A stretch of DNA of 64,000 nt from Megalonaias nervosa (GCA_016617855.1 JAECUM010011143.1:1-64000), one strand, 5' to 3'; shown: positions 14,040 to 24,328, numbered from the stretch's first letter. The notes: a model not told the origin generated them from the letters alone. Numbers and translations: made by a program.

Positions 14040-14600
14040 TATCGATTTCGGGTTCAAAAGGTTGAAAGTCAGTGCCACTGACATGTAAGAAGAAAAATGG
14101 TTTCCGCACAATAATTTATCTACCATCTGCAGCAGCTACCAAGTTTTATGGATAGCTTGCACTTTGGATGAGGAAGATGCCTATCGATATCGGGGTCAAT
14201 GTTTAATGTCGCCTTGACTTAAGGAAGACAAATGTTTTCTGCACAAACGTTGACTCTACATCACAGTTTGTGGCTGGCTTGCACTTGAGATAAGGAGAAA
14301 TCCTACTGATTTCAGAATAAAAGGTTAGGGTCACTGTGACTAAAAGAAGGCAAATGTTTTCTGCACGACAACATTAGTTCTACATCACAGACTTGGACAA
14401 AACTTTGTGGATGGCTTGCACCCATCGATTTAGAGTCAGAAATTGTCAAAGGTTAAGGCCAATGTGACTGAAAGAAGAAAAATATTTACATTTTAGTTCT
14501 AGACCACATGCATTAACCAAAGTTTGAAGAGAGTTTGTACAGAAGTTTGTTGATTTGGGCGCCAGAAAGGTTACGGATCAAGGTCATTGTGATTCGAAGA
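14040..14600 (+). repeat. Degenerate tandem repeat, unit about 100-130 bp
   Basis: About four units share 'gtgac(t)aaaagaag.caaatg', 'ttttctgcac', 'ctacatcacag' and 'gtggatggcttgcac' in order. Divergence between units is high. It is non-coding and differs from the 100-900 family. Confidence 0.5.
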
Positions 14601-14720
14601 AAAATGGGTGTGTGTGTAAAGATAACTATATAATTAAATTTACAATTTAATACAATCTGCAGCAAAGCACAATATCCATGCGCTTTCTCTCTATTTATAT
14701 TTTATTTTACTTCCATTGCA

Positions 14721-15031
14721 GACCGCTCCGATGGCTTAGTGGTTAGAGCGTCCGCCTCGGATGCGGGAGGTCGCGGGTTCGAACCCCGATCGAGTCATAC
14801 CAAAGAATTATAAAAATGGATAAAAATGGTACTAACAACTGCCTCGTTAGGTGCTCAGCATTAAGAGGTTAGTTTTAGAACTGGTCGGTCTGGTATCAGG
14901 ATAATGTGACTGGGTGGGATATATGCTACATATCTGCAGCACTATGCCGCAGTGCTATACATCACTATAAACTGCCACACTGCAGACATCGTAGCGACAT
15001 GACTGAAAAACAGTTAAAGCTATGTTAAAAT

Positions 15032-15036
<5 letters not shown>
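14721..15036 (+). mobile_element. tRNA-Pro-derived SINE
   Basis: The 5' part is tRNA-like. A box A word tggcttagtgg is at 14732-14742 and a box B word ggttcgaaccc at 14776-14786. An anticodon-type stem-loop has a CGG (proline) anticodon position. The acceptor stem is degenerate, and about 235 bp of unrelated body follows, ending in a tail 'gactgaaaa..gttaaagct..gttaaaatccaaatc'. A (TC)n tract follows directly. The same tail occurs at 60194-60234 followed by (CA)n, which marks a dispersed family rather than a tRNA gene. Confidence 0.8.

Positions 15037-15067
<31 letters not shown>
15037..15067. repeat. (TC)n microsatellite at SINE 3' end
   Basis: A perfect dinucleotide tract directly follows the SINE tail, as expected if the SINE ends in, or seeds, simple sequence. 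Confidence 0.9.
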
Positions 15068-15070
<3 letters not shown>

Positions 15071-15842
15071 TGCACCCGTTACTGTAAATCAAAACTATTA
15101 ACGCGCACAATATTTTGACAGGGAAGCAAAGCTTGAGAAAATAATATTTGCTAAACATTGTCTGCTGGCGAGTATGTTCCTAACATTCCCTTTCAGACCC
15201 CAGACTTTTGCCGGAGAAAAGGGGATGCAAATAAGTCTCAACATCTTTTCATTTGCAGTTGAAATCATCATAGGATACGAATTTCTATAGCTCCGGTTTG
15301 CAAGCAATATTCTCCTCCCACCCGAGGGAAATATGATTGTCAAAGGGAACAAAAGATTTGTATATGTTTTACTTATCTCTTTTCGAGGATGCCACATGCA
15401 AATATTCTTATTTTTCTCATGAATACAAAGCTTTTATGCGCATTCGGAACACCTCAGCTATTTCTTTGAAACAAAAATATGCCTTGCATATGTGTTGGCG
15501 CATTAATTTACAGAATATTAAGATATTTTATTCTCCGACAATTCTTCGCTAAAGAAGAAACCGCAAGCTATTATGGACTACCGGCTAATGTTTACGATTG
15601 GATTGACCGCGGGATTGACCGAGAAGTTCCGAATTAATTGAGTACCTGGAAGGAACTAACACTCTACTGGGCAAAACAATTTCTAGGAATTTAAAATAAA
15701 GCTATTTCTTTCTTTTAAATGCTGAGCCTTGAAAACATTCTGATATTCTTCAGCGATAAGAAGATTTTCAAATTTCTACTGGGGTGGACATACTAATGTC
15801 GGATTGGTACAATTTTCGTTTAAGTGTATGTACATATCATTT

Positions 15843-16196
15843 ATAGAAAGACCGTGTCACCAATGAAGAAATACGGCAGAGGATCAGACAAGCCATTGGG
15901 CTTCACGAAGACCTCCTGACCACAGTGAAAAAACGTAAATTGCAGTGGTATGGGCATGTCTCACGATCATCATGACTTGCCAAGACAATCCTGCAAGGCA
16001 CTGTACAAGGAGGAAGAAAGAAAGGCAGGCAGAGAAAGAGGTGGGAAGACAACATTCGAGAGTGGACAGGCTTGACATTGAGCGACTCACTGAGAAAGAC
16101 GGAAAAGAGGAATTGAGGAAGCTGGTTGTTCGGTCTTGTGCGGTGCCCCAACGGTCTACCAGAAAACGGGACTGATGATGATGATGATGATGATGA
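15843..16196 (+). mobile_element. 5'-truncated non-LTR retrotransposon (LINE) 3' end
   Basis: The plus strand encodes a diverged C-terminal reverse-transcriptase tail: NEEIRQRIRQAIG, then RKLQWYGHVSRS, then a basic RKKGRQRKRWEDNI segment and a short end. The 'lqWyGHv.R' and 'GRqrkRWeDni' patterns are typical of LINE ORF2 C-termini. The copy ends in (GAT)n at 16174-16195, as RTE-like LINEs often do. At least one stop follows the HVSRSS segment. The catalytic domain is absent, so this is a dead fragment. Assignment to a clade is uncertain. Confidence 0.75.
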
Positions 16197-16199
16197 CAT

Positions 16200-16660
16200 A
16201 TCATTAGAAGTTCTTTGCTGAAACTCCAATGTCAATATGACCATACTTTTAGGGAAAAGTGGCGTCATTAATGTTTTCAAGACAGCCACTGTGAGAGTCA
16301 TATTGGATGTACAATTGGTACCATTTTCATTTAGGGCCAACTAGGTATCATAAGAATTCTATTGATGAAAACTACATGTTGATGTAAACATACATTGGGA
16401 GGAGTAGAAATAACACTCGTTATAAGATGGCCATATTGAGAGTCTGTTTGTTTCGTTATCATTGAGGACCAGCTAGACACAATAAGAACTCTCATGATGA
16501 AAGCCCCATGTCAAAATGAGTTTCCACTTAAGTGGCGTAGCGATAACAAGATTTTCAAGATGATGACCATGGTGTCCTCCATATTGGATGTCATATTAGA
16601 TATCTGAGATGCACTATTTTCATTTAGGACTTATTAAATATCATAAGGAATGTTCCTTCT
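16200..16660 (-). repeat. Fourth block of the ~140-bp dispersed repeat, inverted
   Basis: It contains complements of the family words, for example 'tcatattggatgt', 'cattttcatttagg', 'catgttgatgtaaacat' and 'aacaagattttcaaga', in about three units. It lies on the opposite strand to the blocks at 100-900, 10400 and 12930. Confidence 0.6.
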
Positions 16661-17197
16661 CGATGTTTGCATGGTCATGTATAATCTGTGATGTTCTTTG
16701 GACACGTTTTAACTGCGAAATAATCAGGTTAGAAATGAAGACCTACTTATGTCCAACTTAATACATTTTCACAGGTTTTACAAAACCACCTTTGCTAGAC
16801 GCCCTTGTTTTCTGGCGCTGGCGTAGGAAGGCTTCGTTAAACAGAAAATTCTCAGATAAATCTTTTGGAAGATCGTCAAGACTAGATAGTGTTGCCGTGT
16901 TTATCCCGGTAGATTGTAGAGAAATAATATTGAATGTAGTTGCAAGACGACACATAAATTTTATGGTTGTTTTGATTCGCCTTCATTTGAGTGCACTATA
17001 TCTGTTACGACAGAAAGGGCCAATAATTTTCTGATAGCGACTTTATCTCCTTCCACCGCCATATCGGGCCATATGAACTAAAGTAGCTCCGAATATAGTT
17101 CTCAGTGACAGCAAATTACATCCGACTTGAGGGAAAAGACCCCGGAACGCGACCGTATGATGAATGTCTGGTTAGTTATTTCTTCGAATTAACTAAC

Positions 17198-17202
17198 ACG
17201 GG
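17198..17202. repeat. Target site duplication of E1, left copy
   Basis: ACGGG lies immediately before the AGTAGTAAGG terminus of E1 and is repeated immediately after the other terminus at 32795-32799. Polintons usually duplicate about 6 bp. Only 5 bp match here. Confidence 0.75.
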
Positions 17203-17511
17203 AGTAGTAAGGATAGAGGCCGATTCTAGCGCAAGACCTCTCTCCACCCCCCACCCCCACTCTCAGAACAAATACAAATTACTTTCTCAGAGACCCTAAA
17301 ACTCCCACCCCAAACGATTTTTTTTATTTTTCTCAAAACCAAGAGGCCGATTCTAACGCAGATATAATCCTATACTTTTTACACTAATATATTACATGTG
17401 TACCTAACAGATGTTACCTAGCCTTATGCAAGTAGTATAAAAAATCAATATCTCTATAGAAACCGAGCCAGGTAACTGCTTAGTCACGTCATGCAGTGAT
17501 GTGTTAAACTA

Positions 17512-17628
17512 AATCACGTGATTTTCTAGAATCAGGTAGAAGATTGGGGATTCTATAATACTCAATCACGTGATTTTCTAGAATCAGGTAGAAGATTGGG
17601 AATTTTCCAGAATCTCAATCACGTGATT
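17512..17628. promoter_or_regulatory. Three tandem CACGTG palindromes in left TIR
   Basis: The 12-bp palindrome aatcacgtgatt occurs at 17512-17523, 17564-17575 and 17617-17628, spaced by about 52 bp. The intervening word 'tctagaatcaggtagaagat' is also repeated. CACGTG is an E-box core. The array sits 15-130 bp upstream of a TATA box, so it looks like an enhancer or a replication-protein site. It is mirrored in the right TIR at about 32290-32403. Confidence 0.6.
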
Positions 17629-17641
17629 GTCTAGAACAGCA

Positions 17642-17715
17642 GTATATAAGGCAGGTAAAATTTCCTTCTGAGGCACTTTCAAGAGGACGTCTTCACCGAG
17701 CGGAATCAAGTAAGT
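17642..17715 (+). promoter_or_regulatory. Inward TATA box and splice-donor-like site in left TIR
   Basis: A TATATAA word at 17643-17649 faces the element interior. About 60 bases further inward is GTAAGT at 17710-17715, matching the metazoan 5' splice-site consensus. The next genes on this side are on the minus strand, so any transcript would need splicing or would run antisense to the fibre gene. The promoter reading is an inference. Confidence 0.45.
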
Positions 17716-17756
17716 GGCATTTTTCATATATTATTTTTTATTGTTTAGATAATATT

Positions 17757-18255
17757 TCATACCCTATCATTATCATACTTTTTTTGATAATCTTTTTCAT
17801 ACCTACTAACTCTCATTGGTAGAATATCTGTTAACATACTGTCAATAATACGAAACTCACGTATCAAATCGTCCATATCATATTTTATACCCCGCAAGTA
17901 AGATCGTATCTGATCAAGTAATTTTTTATAGGTGATACTAGCCGTTTGGCAACTATTTTTTTTAGTCGCGAGTCGAGGTTCTATCTTTTTACACGCTGTT
18001 TCAAGAGAAACACCAATACCCGATATTATTAACAAAAACGGGTTTAATGATGCACCACTTGAAATTATACCAGATCCGGTCAATAACAACGGTAAATATG
18101 ATATTGCTCGAAGTATTTTGGTATAATATTTATAACATTTTTTCACGCACCAAAGTTTTTTTATGATAAAATTTGTAATATTGCATTAGAGCGTCCACAT
18201 CTTGTTTCGGAATTTCTTTTGAAATGTGATTGAAATCAAATATATATTTTTTCAT
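17757..18255 (-). pseudogene. E1 small membrane protein next to the fibre gene (frameshifted)
   Basis: The start is taken at the ATG at 18255, preceded by a TATATAATG context. The frame shifts at a 7-base A-run (plus-strand T-run 18156-18162), after which a second frame continues to 17757. The part after the shift has a hydrophobic segment with ISYLPLLLTGSGII and a second, NPFLLIISGIGVSL. A charged, probably helical C-terminus with Arg/Asp/Lys-rich stretches follows. The gene at 40660-41019 in E2 has the same layout and the same neighbour, so it is likely a virion or membrane-associated partner of the fibre. The family is not recognised. About 165 codons in total. Confidence 0.55.
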
Positions 18256-18289
18256 TATATAATATTAGTTTACAACAATGCTGGTTTGA

Positions 18290-19407
18290 TTAAGTAATTA
18301 TTTGTGGTGTTTCAGCTACAAATTCCAAACACCACCAGTAAGACGTTGCGGTTATTGTTTGATCATCTGCTTCCAGTAAAAATATTTCTTCAGCATCCTT
18401 ATTTAACACTATAGATACAATTCCAGAGAAAGCATCTGTTGAATGACGCCATGGAAATGTTGTAGTATAAATTTTAAACTTTGCAGAGCTAAAGATAGAT
18501 AGTCTATAAACACCAGTAACTTCTGCGGTATATTTGATAGTGTTATTTTGCTGTGACCATGTTGTTAATCCTGATGCTACTGTGTACACGATATTTTTAA
18601 TTTGTCTGTGTGGAATTTTAATCAGATTAGTTTTTTGAACAATATTAGGTATTCCACTGACAATGTCGTTGAGTTTCGTGTTAATGTCGGCTAGTTTTAT
18701 TTCAACGGTTGGTTGTTCCCCAAAAAATTCTTTAAAGGGTTTGTTTATGTTTTTACGAAAATTTAAGAACGTTTCTACGTGTCTATAAAAAGTAACACTA
18801 AGTGTAGTCATTTCATCACCGATTGTTTTTAACGAAGTTGAAATAGGAATTTCCTTATCATCAACATACTTTTTTGTTGCAGCATCAAAATCATATTCCG
18901 GTGTTCTAAGATTATTAATGCCGTTGTTATTCATGTTGAGAAATGCACGCATTATGCCACCGTTGGCCAATACGTACTTAGATTCTTGATCATCGACATA
19001 TTTTTTTGTTGCGGCGTCTGTATCTGAGGCTGGGTTTCCAAGGTCTATAATTTTATTTTGATTCATAATAATATTACCCGTGAATGAATCACCAGCTTTT
19101 TGACATAATCGTTAATCGAGTTACCAGAATCTTGTATCTTACCTTGATTTGTAAAAGTAACAATATTATTAACAACCGCGGTGGGAATTCGTAGAAGTAC
19201 ATTTGACAGTTGTACATTACTCGTCTTTAATCGTCCTTGTTTATCCTGGAAAATAGCAACTTCATTTTGATCCACACTTGTGAGATTTAATAAATTATCA
19301 ATTTCATTTCTTAGTTGATCAAGAGTTGCGTATCTCGATAAATCACCTTGCTGAGCTTCAGCCGACGAATCTATAAATAATGTTCCAAATTTTGTATAGT
19401 AGCTCAT
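18290..19407 (-). pseudogene. E1 tail-fibre-like attachment protein (one frameshift)
   Basis: It starts at the ATG at 19407 and would be about 370 residues, broken by a single-base shift at an A5 run (plus-strand 19097-19101). Two copies of the phage-fibre motif DAATKKYVDD flank a GGIMRAFLNMNNNGINNL segment, which is typical of trimeric fibre shafts. The C-terminal 150 residues look like a beta-rich head and end in YWWCLEFVAETPQ. It is probably a trimeric receptor-binding spike. The E2 homologue at 39435-40514 has six A at the same site and stays in frame there. The head is more variable between E1 and E2 than the shaft. Confidence 0.75.
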
Positions 19408-19475
19408 TATTTATTGTCCTACACAAAATTGTCAACAATAGTCGGTTTAATATAACATAAAATTATATAACAACA

Positions 19476-20144
19476 ATGGCAAAGATATTAAATTTCGATA
19501 CCGAACGATTAATTCATCATAAACATAACAATGAACTTCCAGATTGTCATTATCTTATCGTCGGTCGCACAGGATCGGGTAAAACAAATTTGTTATTAAA
19601 TCTTTTGCTCAACAATAACTTCAACTATGACAAGGTGTATATTTATACAATTAATCCACAGCAGGACAAATACGAATTACTGAGCGAGTACAACGATAAA
19701 CTTCGTGATGAACTTAACGCTGGCGATGATATCTTTATGATAAGACAACCAGAAGAACTAATTCCAGTTAACGAACTTGATTCGTATGAACATAAAATAA
19801 TTGTATTTGACGATATTCCGTTAAACAACGAGGAGATGAACAAGATTAGATCTTATTTTTCATTATCGCGTAATAAAAGATGTAATTCTGTTTATCTCGC
19901 CCAAGGCTTTTATAACGTCGATAGATTTATCAGACGAAATACTGGTTGTTTCATATTATTTCCCGGACTGGATAATGTTGATGTTAGAAATATCGCAAAC
20001 GAACAATGCGGTGACGTAACGAAAGATAAATTTATCGAATTATATCACCAAGCAACCAAAGACAAATACAATTTCTTTCTATTTGATAAGCTAGCGCGTG
20101 ATCCAGCTAAAATGTTTCGTTGTTGCCTCGACACGTTTCTATAA
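19476..20144 (+). CDS. E1 FtsK/HerA-type genome-packaging ATPase
   Basis: 222 residues, intact. Walker A GRTGSGKT is at residues 30-37 and a Walker B, KIIVFDDI, at 107-114. An SLSRNKRCNSVYLAQGFY segment follows, typical of the A32-like packaging ATPases of Polintons, adenovirus-like and giant viruses. It drives DNA into preformed capsids. Length is usual for the family. It heads the plus-strand morphogenesis block and is transcribed divergently from the fibre gene. A TATATAA motif lies a few bases before the ATG. The E3 copy is a close relative; the E2 ATPase is much more distant. Confidence 0.92.
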   Translation: MAKILNFDTERLIHHKHNNELPDCHYLIVGRTGSGKTNLLLNLLLNNNFNYDKVYIYTINPQQDKYELLSEYNDKLRDELNAGDDIFMIRQPEELIPVNELDSYEHKIIVFDDIPLNNEEMNKIRSYFSLSRNKRCNSVYLAQGFYNVDRFIRRNTGCFILFPGLDNVDVRNIANEQCGDVTKDKFIELYHQATKDKYNFFLFDKLARDPAKMFRCCLDTFL

Positions 20145-20172
20145 TCTAATTTTGTAAAGTGTATATAAAATA

Positions 20173-21226
20173 ATGGACAAGCATCAACAAAGAATCGAAT
20201 TGCTAAAGAAATTTATTGAAACTCGAGCAGCTTTTAAGAAAAAAGTGGAAGAAGCTCGGCGTGGACAAGTTTAAGCAGAAGAAGAAACTGTTAAACTTTT
20301 CAAACCTGTTACTGAGGCAGTACTTGGCAAGCAACAAGAAATATCGACATTATCTGCAGAGGAGCTTGAAAAATTAAAAGAAAAAGGTTTGTTAGGTTTA
20401 CTAGGAGAAAAATCGAAAGAAGAAAATAAAAAAATTGCAGAAGAACTTGTAAGAAACATTGCTGATCCTGCTGCACGACAGGCCGAATTTGACAGACTAA
20501 TGAACAATTCTCTTATACTTCAACATGCAATAGCAAGATTGACGGTTAATCCAGCCGAGTTAAAGAGGTTAATAGAAAAATTGTCGGAGCAAACTAAGGA
20601 ATTGGGTGAGAAACAAAAAATAATGACTGAAACTATTGTAGAAAAAATGCCTATTGAACAACAGATAATATTTTTTAGAAAAAATGCACGTGTTAAAATA
20701 TTAGATAACGAATATAACAATTTTATTGAAAAACATAATATCACAGAAATTGATAAAATTCGAACTTGGCCAGAAGAAAAATATAACAATTTGACAGAAA
20801 AATTAAGAGAAATTATAAAAGATGGTTCACATGCTGATGAAACAATTAAAAATGCTAAAGAAGTAGAAGAAGCATTACCTCTGGTAGACAGAATAAGAGA
20901 AGGAATTATTGCTAAAAATTTTCTTAAAACAGCAGTACAGTACAGAAGCAGAAAAGAAGAATATGATAAGAGATGGAATTTTAAAAGACTATTTAATAAG
21001 TATGACGATGAACGAAATAAAACATTACCAGAGGAAACCACTGGATCTGGAGTTTACATCAAACACAGAAATAGTCGATCGACTAATGTTGTTGATATCA
21101 TCAAAAGAAGCTGGTAATAAAAGTGTAGAGATCGATAATGAAATTGTGGATATACTAGATCATCTAAGATCGACCGGATTACTAACATCGTCCGAGTATG
21201 AAATTTTACATAGCGATCTTATCTAA
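20173..21226 (+). pseudogene. E1 coiled-coil virion-block protein X (stop plus frameshift)
   Basis: The ATG at 20173 follows TATAAAATA. An in-frame TAA at 20272-20274 interrupts the frame at codon 34. The frame then continues to about 21040, where a shift leads into a C-terminal segment ending at 21226. The protein is about 350 residues, Lys/Glu-rich and helical, with LFKPVTEAV near the start and VDRLMLLISSKEAG near the end. Homologues lie between the ATPase and penton in E3 (52879-54197) and at the left end of E2 (35429-36517), which fixes the true C-terminal frame. No known family is recognised; a scaffold or virion component is inferred from position. Confidence 0.7.
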
Positions 21227-21239
21227 AGTATTATTATAA

Positions 21240-21998
21240 ATGTCACTAACATCAACAACATTATTACTTGATTCCTCGCAGACAACAGGAAACAGCGCAA
21301 ACTTTTTCGTTTATTACAATCCACCAATAGAACTTGATCTTGAAAAACAGTATGAGATTGGATTAATTTCTTGTACTTGTTGGAATGCTATGGCTAACGT
21401 AAAAACTGGTGTCAATGATGAGATTGCAATTATTTCAATAAGAGACACGCAATGGAAAACATTTAAAATTCCACAAGGAACTTATAATATTACTGATCTA
21501 AACAGAGTGATGAAAGAGCTTATACAAAAAGAGAAGATGAAATCTGATAATTTCGAGTTAGCAGCGAATTATAACACGTTACGAGCTAGAATGACAATAA
21601 AAAATATGTCAGTTAGTTTTATATCACCAAGAAGTATCGCACCACTGATAGGATTTGAACATAGAGAGTATTATTTAAATCCTAATGAACCTATTACGTA
21701 TGACGGTGAACTGCCGGTAAATATAACTGACGTAAATACAATATTAGTAAATTGCTCTATTGCTTCTGGATCTTACTCAGCCCAGGGTAGTAGAGGACAA
21801 ACGATATATAGTTTCTCGCCAGATGTTCCACCAGTATCGATCATGCAAATTAATCCACGTCAGATTATCTATTATCCGATTAATCTCGAAAATCAAATAA
21901 CAAGTATAACAATGCAATTAACCGATCAATCAGGTAGACAAATAGATCTCAACAACGAAATTGTCACGTACTATTTACACTTACGCACTGTAGCATGA
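21240..21998 (+). CDS. E1 minor capsid protein (penton, single jelly roll)
   Basis: 252 residues, intact, starting at an ATG directly after TATAA. It begins with LTSTTLLLDSSQTTGNSANF and ends with a beta-rich C-terminus including QIIYYPINL, ITMQLTDQSGR and TYYLHLRTVA. This C-terminal pattern is typical of Polinton penton proteins, and the position just upstream of the MCP fits. It would form the fivefold vertices that hold the fibre. Homologues are at 41055-42499 (E2, with a large insertion) and 54199-54904 (E3). Confidence 0.82.
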   Translation: MSLTSTTLLLDSSQTTGNSANFFVYYNPPIELDLEKQYEIGLISCTCWNAMANVKTGVNDEIAIISIRDTQWKTFKIPQGTYNITDLNRVMKELIQKEKMKSDNFELAANYNTLRARMTIKNMSVSFISPRSIAPLIGFEHREYYLNPNEPITYDGELPVNITDVNTILVNCSIASGSYSAQGSRGQTIYSFSPDVPPVSIMQINPRQIIYYPINLENQITSITMQLTDQSGRQIDLNNEIVTYYLHLRTVA

Positions 21999-22031
21999 TC
22001 CATTTTGTGAGCTTATATTTTATAGACAAAG

Positions 22032-22409
22032 ATGAAACGAAGAAAAGTTTATAGAAGAAAAATCGTAGGTGGATTTTTTGGAAACATATTTACAACAATT
22101 GCTGAGAATATACCAGGAATTGCGCGTAAAGTAGCACCAGTTGCACTTGACGCAGGTAAAGCTTTTGCGACAGGTGCAGCTTCTTCGGCGGGCACTGCAG
22201 TAGGACAAAAGATCGCTGATAAGATTAGAGGACCTTCAACAACACCTACGGTGTCGGAAATAAAACGAGCAATATCAGATATTGCGCCAACAGAAGAAAC
22301 AAAACGAGCTATGATAGCTACAACAAAAAAATTATTATCACCACGCGGTGAAGAAATAGTACGTAAACTTGTAAAGAAAACAAAGCCGATGACTCCTGCT
22401 GCTTTTTAA
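22032..22409 (+). CDS. E1 small basic virion protein upstream of MCP
   Basis: 125 residues. The N-terminus is strongly basic (KRRKVYRRK), followed by GGFFGNIFTTIAENIPG and an Ala/Gly-rich stretch, AGKAFATGAASSAGTAVGQK, that could be an amphipathic or membrane-active helix. It has a basic C-terminus. Genes with this layout sit at 36549-37004 in E2 and 54932-55330 in E3, always just before the MCP. A role like the adenovirus internal proteins (DNA or membrane binding) is an inference from composition and position. Confidence 0.65.
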   Translation: MKRRKVYRRKIVGGFFGNIFTTIAENIPGIARKVAPVALDAGKAFATGAASSAGTAVGQKIADKIRGPSTTPTVSEIKRAISDIAPTEETKRAMIATTKKLLSPRGEEIVRKLVKKTKPMTPAAF

Positions 22410-22433
22410 TTTTGTGTAACGATTATAAATAAA

Positions 22434-23846
22434 ATGTCAGCTACAAATTATCTCGATCTTGCTGAAGAATATACTGACGATGCTGTGACGGAGTTCGAAT
22501 ACGTCGAGTATTTGGATGAAAACTCAAACGAACCAAATAAAACCGGTGTCAGAACTTTTAACACAAGAGATGAGGATACGTTTCTACTTCCACATAAGGC
22601 AGTGTTAGAAGTGCGTGGACAGATTATGACAGTAGATAATCCACCTGCTGCAATTGCAGCTGGTACAGAAATTGCGCTTGTCAATAACGGTTGGAGCTTA
22701 TTTAAAAGTGCACGATACCAACTAGCCAATCAAACCGTAGAAGATATTTCAATGCACTTGCCAATAGCAAGTACAATACTAAACATCGTTTCGTTTAGCG
22801 ATGATTATTCTAGATCAGTTGCCACAAATATGATGTGGTTTAAAGATACCTCATTCGGGACAGCTGTTTCGAACGAGTTTCGTACTGGCGCTGGTGTTCC
22901 TGCTGCAGATAACAATAATCTAATCGCCAATCCCGCTGCTGATGATGCAGCCGCAATAGGTAATTCGATAAGATTAGCTGTTACAAATATACGACGACAG
23001 CAATACAACGAAGGATATGCCAAACGAAAAGCATTTGATGCAGAATCTCGCCAAATAACGATGATGCTTCCGTTAAGTACAATATTTGGATTTTGCCGTG
23101 AATACAACAAAGTTTTTCGCGGAATAAAACATACGCTTATTTTAGATCGAGCTGATCGAAACGATTGTATAATACATGCCGATGGGGTGGCTGAAGGACA
23201 GTTTGCTATTACAAGATTAGCGCTGTGGATGCCACGAGTTGTCCCTTCTGTGGCTAAAACGATGGAACTCGAATCATTATTGACCGCTTATACAAAAAAG
23301 ATACACTTCCAGCAAAACAAGATTTATCAAACAGCGATTCCTAACACAACCGATTACACATGGCGTGTTACAACTACAGCTAGCGAACAACTACCTCGAC
23401 ATTTGTTCGTCGTATTTCAACGACAGGCACGTCGTAATGATCAAGAAATGAACAACTCCGTATTTGATAACCCTAATGTCAGACGAATATTTGTTAGAGT
23501 AAATTCTAAACAATATCCCGAACGTGCAATAGAATGCAATTTTGCTGACGATGAAACAAAAAACATATCTCGACCGTATATGTATCTTATGGAAGCAATG
23601 CAAAAGTATCAAGACTCAGACAGTGGATCTCAAATATCAGTAGAAGAGTTTCGATCGCTATATCCTATCTTTTATTTTGACATATCGAAACATTCCGAAC
23701 GAGCTATCGGATCAACTGCTGACATTGAGGTCACCTGGACACTTGGCGCACTGCCAGCCGAACAGTATAACGTATATGCACTAGTTGTCAGTGATAGATT
23801 CTTAACGATTGACGCGACCAAAGGAAGAATGACTGTACAAGTTTAA
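22434..23846 (+). CDS. E1 major capsid protein (double jelly roll)
   Basis: 470 residues, intact, in the size range of Polinton hexon-like MCPs. The ATG follows TATAAATAAA. Recognisable stretches are LPHKAVLEVRGQI, an FKDTSFG segment, LSTIFGFCREYNKVF and a C-terminal IYPIFYFDISKH-type motif (here LYPIFYFDISKH) followed by VTWTLGA. It would form pseudo-hexameric trimers of the icosahedral shell. It lies in the expected order after the penton and small basic protein. The same blocks recur in the broken copies at 37013-38475 and 55340-56770. Confidence 0.9.
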   Translation: MSATNYLDLAEEYTDDAVTEFEYVEYLDENSNEPNKTGVRTFNTRDEDTFLLPHKAVLEVRGQIMTVDNPPAAIAAGTEIALVNNGWSLFKSARYQLANQTVEDISMHLPIASTILNIVSFSDDYSRSVATNMMWFKDTSFGTAVSNEFRTGAGVPAADNNNLIANPAADDAAAIGNSIRLAVTNIRRQQYNEGYAKRKAFDAESRQITMMLPLSTIFGFCREYNKVFRGIKHTLILDRADRNDCIIHADGVAEGQFAITRLALWMPRVVPSVAKTMELESLLTAYTKKIHFQQNKIYQTAIPNTTDYTWRVTTTASEQLPRHLFVVFQRQARRNDQEMNNSVFDNPNVRRIFVRVNSKQYPERAIECNFADDETKNISRPYMYLMEAMQKYQDSDSGSQISVEEFRSLYPIFYFDISKHSERAIGSTADIEVTWTLGALPAEQYNVYALVVSDRFLTIDATKGRMTVQV

Positions 23847-23869
23847 TCTAACAACCTTGATATAAAATA

Positions 23870-24265
23870 ATGAAAACCAAGTATACAACTCGAGAAATAC
23901 ACCTAACATCCGGTCAAGTTGAAAAATTATCAGCAGCTGTTGCTAAACGCCGTTCAGTTTCTTTAATGATATCCCCGGAGACTTCAAATAAAACAGCGGT
24001 TAAAGTAATGCTAAGGCAACAACAAATCGACAAACTCGATAAGGGAAAACCCTTTGTCCTTAAACTATCTGTTTCACAAATAACAGCGATGTCAAAACAA
24101 GGTGGATTTTTTGGACCAGCACTATCCGTATTAGCTAGCACAATACTACCGAAAATTTTGCCAGTACTTGGTACATTAGGACTAGCGGCTGCGTCAGGGG
24201 CGGTATCTGGCGCAACGAAAAAAGCAGTTGAAGGTCATGGAATCAAACAAATCTATCGTCAGTGA
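23870..24265 (+). CDS. E1 core-like protein with repeated beta motif and hydrophobic tail
   Basis: 131 residues. Two related halves carry TSGQVEKLSAAV and RQQQIDKLDKGKPF, each followed by a hydrophobic strand. Then come KQGGFFGPALSVLAST and a long Ala/Gly/Leu-rich segment with a TKKAVEGHGIK end. The same architecture occurs in E2, fused to the protease (38513 onward), and in broken form in E3 (57030-57345). It is probably a structural protein of the virion interior. No cellular family is recognised. Confidence 0.6.
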   Translation: MKTKYTTREIHLTSGQVEKLSAAVAKRRSVSLMISPETSNKTAVKVMLRQQQIDKLDKGKPFVLKLSVSQITAMSKQGGFFGPALSVLASTILPKILPVLGTLGLAAASGAVSGATKKAVEGHGIKQIYRQ

Positions 24266-24328
24266 CTTCCTCACCGCGACTCACGTCGTCGACTTAGTCA
24301 CTCAGTTTTGTGTAACAATATAAAATAA

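Larger units (their letters stand above)
17203..17724 (+). repeat. E1 left terminal inverted repeat
   Basis: It matches the reverse complement of 32191-32794 almost throughout. It runs from AGTAGTAAGGATAGAGG through C-rich and AT-rich blocks, three 'aatcacgtgatt' palindromes and a TATA box to a GTAAGT word near the inner end. It is about 80 bp shorter than the right copy, which holds an internal duplication. Confidence 0.93.

Noticed and set aside
14721..14798. A genuine tRNA-Pro(CGG) gene
   Set aside because: Box A and box B are good, but the acceptor stem is degenerate. The sequence continues into a body and tail that recurs at 60194, so it is a SINE head.
15884..16204. His-rich protein on the minus strand
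   Set aside because: The poly-His run is the antisense of the (GAT)n tail of a LINE fragment.
17105..17299. Host ORF spanning the left end of E1
   Set aside because: It crosses the element boundary and is simply an open stretch through the target site and TIR.
20520..21041. 173-codon hydrophobic ORF on the minus strand
   Set aside because: It is the antisense of protein X, which is conserved in three elements. The Ser/Leu/Phe-rich composition is that of a shadow frame.
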